A stretch of DNA of 15,965 nt from CAYZZA01 sp964482685 (GTDB taxonomy: Bacteria > Bacillota > Bacilli > Lactobacillales > Carnobacteriaceae_A): positions 1 to 15,965 of the forward strand of contig CAYZZA010000026.1 of NCBI GenBank assembly GCA_964482685.1, given 5' to 3'. Made by a program: the position numbers and the translations under genes. Of this stretch, positions 13,972-15,965 are shown piece by piece; the stretch's first letter is position 1, and each line of letters starts with the position of its first letter. The notes beneath the pieces are model-generated. The model worked only from the letters and a program-made list of their open reading frames with translations. It was not told the origin of the DNA and did no database searches.

Positions 13972-14163
13972 TTAGTTGGTTTCTGCTTGTCGCAGAGCTG
14001 TCTTGATTCGTGCAATCGATTTACGGACTTCTTGTAGGCGAGCAGTGTTTTCTAATTGCCCTGTTGCCAGCTGGAAACGCAAATTGAACAACTCTTCTTT
14101 AAATTCACTTTCTTTATCGTGCATTTCAGCAGTGGACAAACCTTTGATATCTTTAGCCTTCAT
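13972..14163 (-). CDS. rpmC: 50S ribosomal protein L29 (uL29)
   Basis: L29 is a small helical hairpin protein at the tunnel exit, part of the docking site for trigger factor and the signal recognition particle in the family. The 63-residue product begins MKAKDIKGLSTAEMHDKESE and contains KEELFNLRFQLATGQLENTARLQEVRKSIARIKT, the L29 core. The ATG at 14163 lies inside the end of rplP, an 11-nt overlap, and has no strong ribosome binding site, only a weak GTGGTGA. Translation therefore probably depends on ribosomes finishing rplP. Confidence 0.96.
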   Translation of the reverse strand: MKAKDIKGLSTAEMHDKESEFKEELFNLRFQLATGQLENTARLQEVRKSIARIKTALRQAETN

Positions 14164-14584
14164 TCGATTCACCACTTTCTTCACGTTTTACAATCTTTGT
14201 TCTCATAGGAAGTTTGTGAGCAGCAAGACGTAATGCTTCATAAGCTACTTCTTCAGAAACTCCGCCTACTTCAAACATGATTTTTCCACGTTTTACAGGA
14301 GATACCCATGATTCTGGTGCCCCTTTACCTGAACCCATACGAACACCAATTGCTTTTGCAGTTACAGATTTGTGAGGGAAAATTTTAATCCATACTTTCC
14401 CACCACGTTTCATGTAACGGTTCATTGCAATACGTGAAGCTTCGATTTGGCGGTTTGTTACCCAGTGGGAATCAAGCGCTTGTAAACCATAGTCACCGTA
14501 TGCAATTTCTTTTCCGCCTTTAGCTTCGCCTTTCATTTTTCCACGAAACTCACGACGGAATTTTACACGTTTAGGTACTAACAT
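14153..14584 (-). CDS. rplP: 50S ribosomal protein L16 (uL16)
   Basis: L16 is a late-assembly protein near the A site and peptidyl transferase centre. The 143 residues begin MLVPKRVKFRREFRGKMKGE and include the KGGKEIAYGDYGLQAL loop, RIAMNRYMKRGGKVWIKIFP and GSGKGAPESWVSPVKRG blocks. The GGAGG for the ATG at 14584 lies within the last codons of rpsC, only 2 nt of spacer separating the genes. The 3' end overlaps rpmC by 11 nt. Confidence 0.98.
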   Translation of the reverse strand: MLVPKRVKFRREFRGKMKGEAKGGKEIAYGDYGLQALDSHWVTNRQIEASRIAMNRYMKRGGKVWIKIFPHKSVTAKAIGVRMGSGKGAPESWVSPVKRGKIMFEVGGVSEEVAYEALRLAAHKLPMRTKIVKREESGESNEG

Positions 14585-14586
14585 GA

Positions 14587-15240
14587 TTATTTTCCTCCCT
14601 TCTCATTTTTCTTCTCAGGCAATACTTCGCCTTTGTAGATCCATACTTTAACTCCAAGTTTTCCGTATGTTGTATCTGCTTCTGCATGTGCGTAGTCAAT
14701 GTCAGCACGTAGCGTATGCAAAGGAACAGTACCTTCTGCGAAACTCTCAGAACGAGCAATATCTGCACCATTCAAACGTCCACCGACTTGTGTGCGGATA
14801 CCTTTAGCTCCACTACGCATTGTTCGTTGAATTGATTGTTTTTGTGCACGTCTGAAAGACACACGGTTTTCAAGTTGTTGTGCAATGTTTTCAGCTACTA
14901 ATTTAGCTTCTAAATCAGGTCTCTTAATTTCGATAATGTTTACGTGAACTCGTTTACCAGTTAGGTCATTTAGAGCACGACGTAATGAATCAACTTCAGA
15001 ACCACCTTTACCAATAACCATTCCTGGTTTTGCTGTATGGATCGAAATGTTCACACGGTTTGCAGCACGTTCAATTTCAACACGTGCAACAGACGCTTCG
15101 TTTAAGTTTTTCTCGATATAATCACGAATTTTCAAGTCTTCGATTAATTTATCTCCGAAATCTTTCTCAGCATACCATTTTGCATCCCAGTCTTTGATTA
15201 CGCCTACACGGAATCCATTAGGGTTTATTTTTTGTCCCAC
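14587..15240 (-). CDS. rpsC: 30S ribosomal protein S3 (uS3)
   Basis: S3 lies at the mRNA entry site of the 30S head and contributes to mRNA unwinding with S4 and S5. The 217-residue product begins (M)GQKINPNGFRVGVIKDWDAK, contains the KH-domain loop GMVIGKGG (73-80), and has SFRRAQKQSIQRTMRSGAKGI and the C-terminal YGKLGVKVWIYKGE. The start is GTG at 15240, 8 nt after a GGAGG located in the end of rplV; the two genes are 3 nt apart. Translational coupling along rplV-rpsC-rplP-rpmC is likely from this tight packing. Confidence 0.98.
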   Translation of the reverse strand: MGQKINPNGFRVGVIKDWDAKWYAEKDFGDKLIEDLKIRDYIEKNLNEASVARVEIERAANRVNISIHTAKPGMVIGKGGSEVDSLRRALNDLTGKRVHVNIIEIKRPDLEAKLVAENIAQQLENRVSFRRAQKQSIQRTMRSGAKGIRTQVGGRLNGADIARSESFAEGTVPLHTLRADIDYAHAEADTTYGKLGVKVWIYKGEVLPEKKNEKGGK

Positions 15241-15243
15241 AGA

Positions 15244-15600
15244 TTATCCCTCCTTCTTCTCAGATACCACTACTGTAATGTGGCTTGTTCTTTTATTAAT
15301 TGGTGAAGCTGATCCTTTCGCACGAGGACGGAAACGTTTTAACGTTGCTCCTTCGTTTACGTAAGCTTCGCTTATAACCAAATCTTCTACATCCATATCG
15401 TAGTTGTGTTCAGCGTTTGCAACTGCTGACATAAGCACTTTTTCAATAACTCCAGCTGATCCTTGAGTTGAAAAACGTAAGATTGATAACGCTTCTCCAA
15501 TTTCTTTCCCTCTAATTAAATCAATAACTAAACGTACTTTACGTGGAGCGATGCGAACCATCTTAGCAGTAGCTTTTGCTGCTGTGATTTGTTCTACCAT
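15244..15600 (-). CDS. rplV: 50S ribosomal protein L22 (uL22)
   Basis: L22 has a globular domain at the tunnel exit and a long beta hairpin lining the peptide tunnel at its constriction. The 118 residues include RIAPRKVRLVIDLIRGKEI, VLMSAVANAEHNYDMD and the hairpin segment VNEGATLKRFRPRAKGSASPINKRTSHITVVV. The hairpin tip (RAKGSASPI), where macrolide resistance changes occur in the family, looks ordinary. Start ATG 15600, with GGGAGG upstream, is 30 nt after rpsS. Confidence 0.98.
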   Translation of the reverse strand: MVEQITAAKATAKMVRIAPRKVRLVIDLIRGKEIGEALSILRFSTQGSAGVIEKVLMSAVANAEHNYDMDVEDLVISEAYVNEGATLKRFRPRAKGSASPINKRTSHITVVVSEKKEG

Positions 15601-15630
15601 GAGTTTGTCCTCCCCTCACTAACTAACTAA

Positions 15631-15912
15631 TTAGCGTTTCATTGTTTTTCTGTCGTCATTTGAATGTCCACGGAATGTTCTTGTTGGTGCAAATTCACCA
15701 AGTTTGTGTCCTACCATATCTTCTTGAATATATACCGGAACGTGTTTACGTCCGTCATATACCGCGATGGTATGTCCAATGAAATTAGGGAAAATTGTAG
15801 AACGACGTGACCAAGTCTTAATGACTGTTTTTTTATCATTTTTTTCCATTGCTTGGACTTTATTCATCAAATGAGCATCGACGAAAGGTCCCTTTTTTAA
15901 ACTACGGGTCAT
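15631..15912 (-). CDS. rpsS: 30S ribosomal protein S19 (uS19)
   Basis: S19 forms a pair with S13 in the 30S head and takes part in intersubunit bridges. The 93-residue product starts MTRSLKKGPFVDAHLMNKV and includes KTWSRRSTIFPNFIGHTIAVYDGRKHVPVYI and GHKLGEFAPTRTFRGHS. The start is ATG 15912, 8 nt after AAGGAGG; the frame extends six codons upstream but that would include the ribosome binding site. It is the first complete gene of the superoperon in the window; rplB is expected next upstream. Confidence 0.97.
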   Translation of the reverse strand: MTRSLKKGPFVDAHLMNKVQAMEKNDKKTVIKTWSRRSTIFPNFIGHTIAVYDGRKHVPVYIQEDMVGHKLGEFAPTRTFRGHSNDDRKTMKR

Positions 15913-15965
15913 AAATGAACCTCCTTCCAAATCATTCGTATGTTATGCCACGAAATAAGTATTAT
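15913..15965 (-). other. Spacer before rpsS, possible rplB stop codon at the window edge
   Basis: Apart from the rpsS ribosome binding site (AAGGAGG), nothing is visible here. A TAA at 15964-15962 on the minus strand could be the stop codon of rplB, expected immediately upstream of rpsS, but too little sequence remains to show it. Confidence 0.3.

Noticed and set aside
14571..14771. Minus-strand 66-codon frame inside rpsC
   Set aside because: Out-of-frame overlap with the conserved rpsC reading frame; no plausible ribosome binding site or family match.
1..15965. CRISPR arrays, insertion sequences, tRNA or rRNA genes, prophage or defence genes
   Set aside because: None seen: no regularly spaced repeats, transposase frames, cloverleaf-like segments or integrase-like proteins; every sizeable gap is covered by the listed elements.

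Overview
The window is a chromosomal stretch from a low-GC Gram-positive bacterium (Firmicutes/Bacillota), most likely a lactic acid bacterium (Lactobacillales; Carnobacteriaceae- or Enterococcaceae-like). The evidence is the gene order, the strong AGGAGG-type ribosome binding sites, the 61-residue zinc-type S14, the Gram-positive adenylate kinase with a four-cysteine LID, and an RNA structure after rplQ matching the L17 downstream element, known from lactic acid bacteria and Listeria. The genus cannot be fixed from the sequence alone. All 30 genes lie on the minus strand and look intact, so the window is read from right to left.

Positions 15965 to about 4656 hold the fused S10-spc-alpha ribosomal superoperon: rpsS, rplV, rpsC, rplP, rpmC, rpsQ, rplN, rplX, rplE, rpsN, rpsH, rplF, rplR, rpsE, rpmD, rplO, secY, adk, infA, rpmJ, rpsM, rpsK, rpoA, rplQ. 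It encodes proteins of both ribosomal subunits, the SecY translocon pore, adenylate kinase, initiation factor IF-1 and the RNA polymerase alpha subunit. The map gene found between adk and infA in Bacillus subtilis is absent. In its place is a 186-nt gap with a candidate promoter and a row of small hairpins.

Positions 4655 to 4420 are a 236-nt gap with a multibranched RNA fold closed just before a U-rich run (the L17 downstream element), then a perfect 14-bp DNA palindrome beside the ribosome binding site of the next gene. Positions 4419 to 1938 encode the energizing module of an ECF vitamin/metal transporter (ecfA1, ecfA2, ecfT), with overlapping genes, followed by the tRNA pseudouridine synthase truA.

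Positions 1097 to 84 are a separate transcription unit: a good sigma-A-type promoter overlapping the truA stop codon, a hairpin leader matching the L13 leader family, rplM, rpsI, and a strong intrinsic terminator. Positions 1 to 83 show no gene.

This is mostly a conserved housekeeping region. I found no mobile element, CRISPR array, broken gene or novel protein system. The interesting material is in the non-coding RNA and DNA structure of the gaps.
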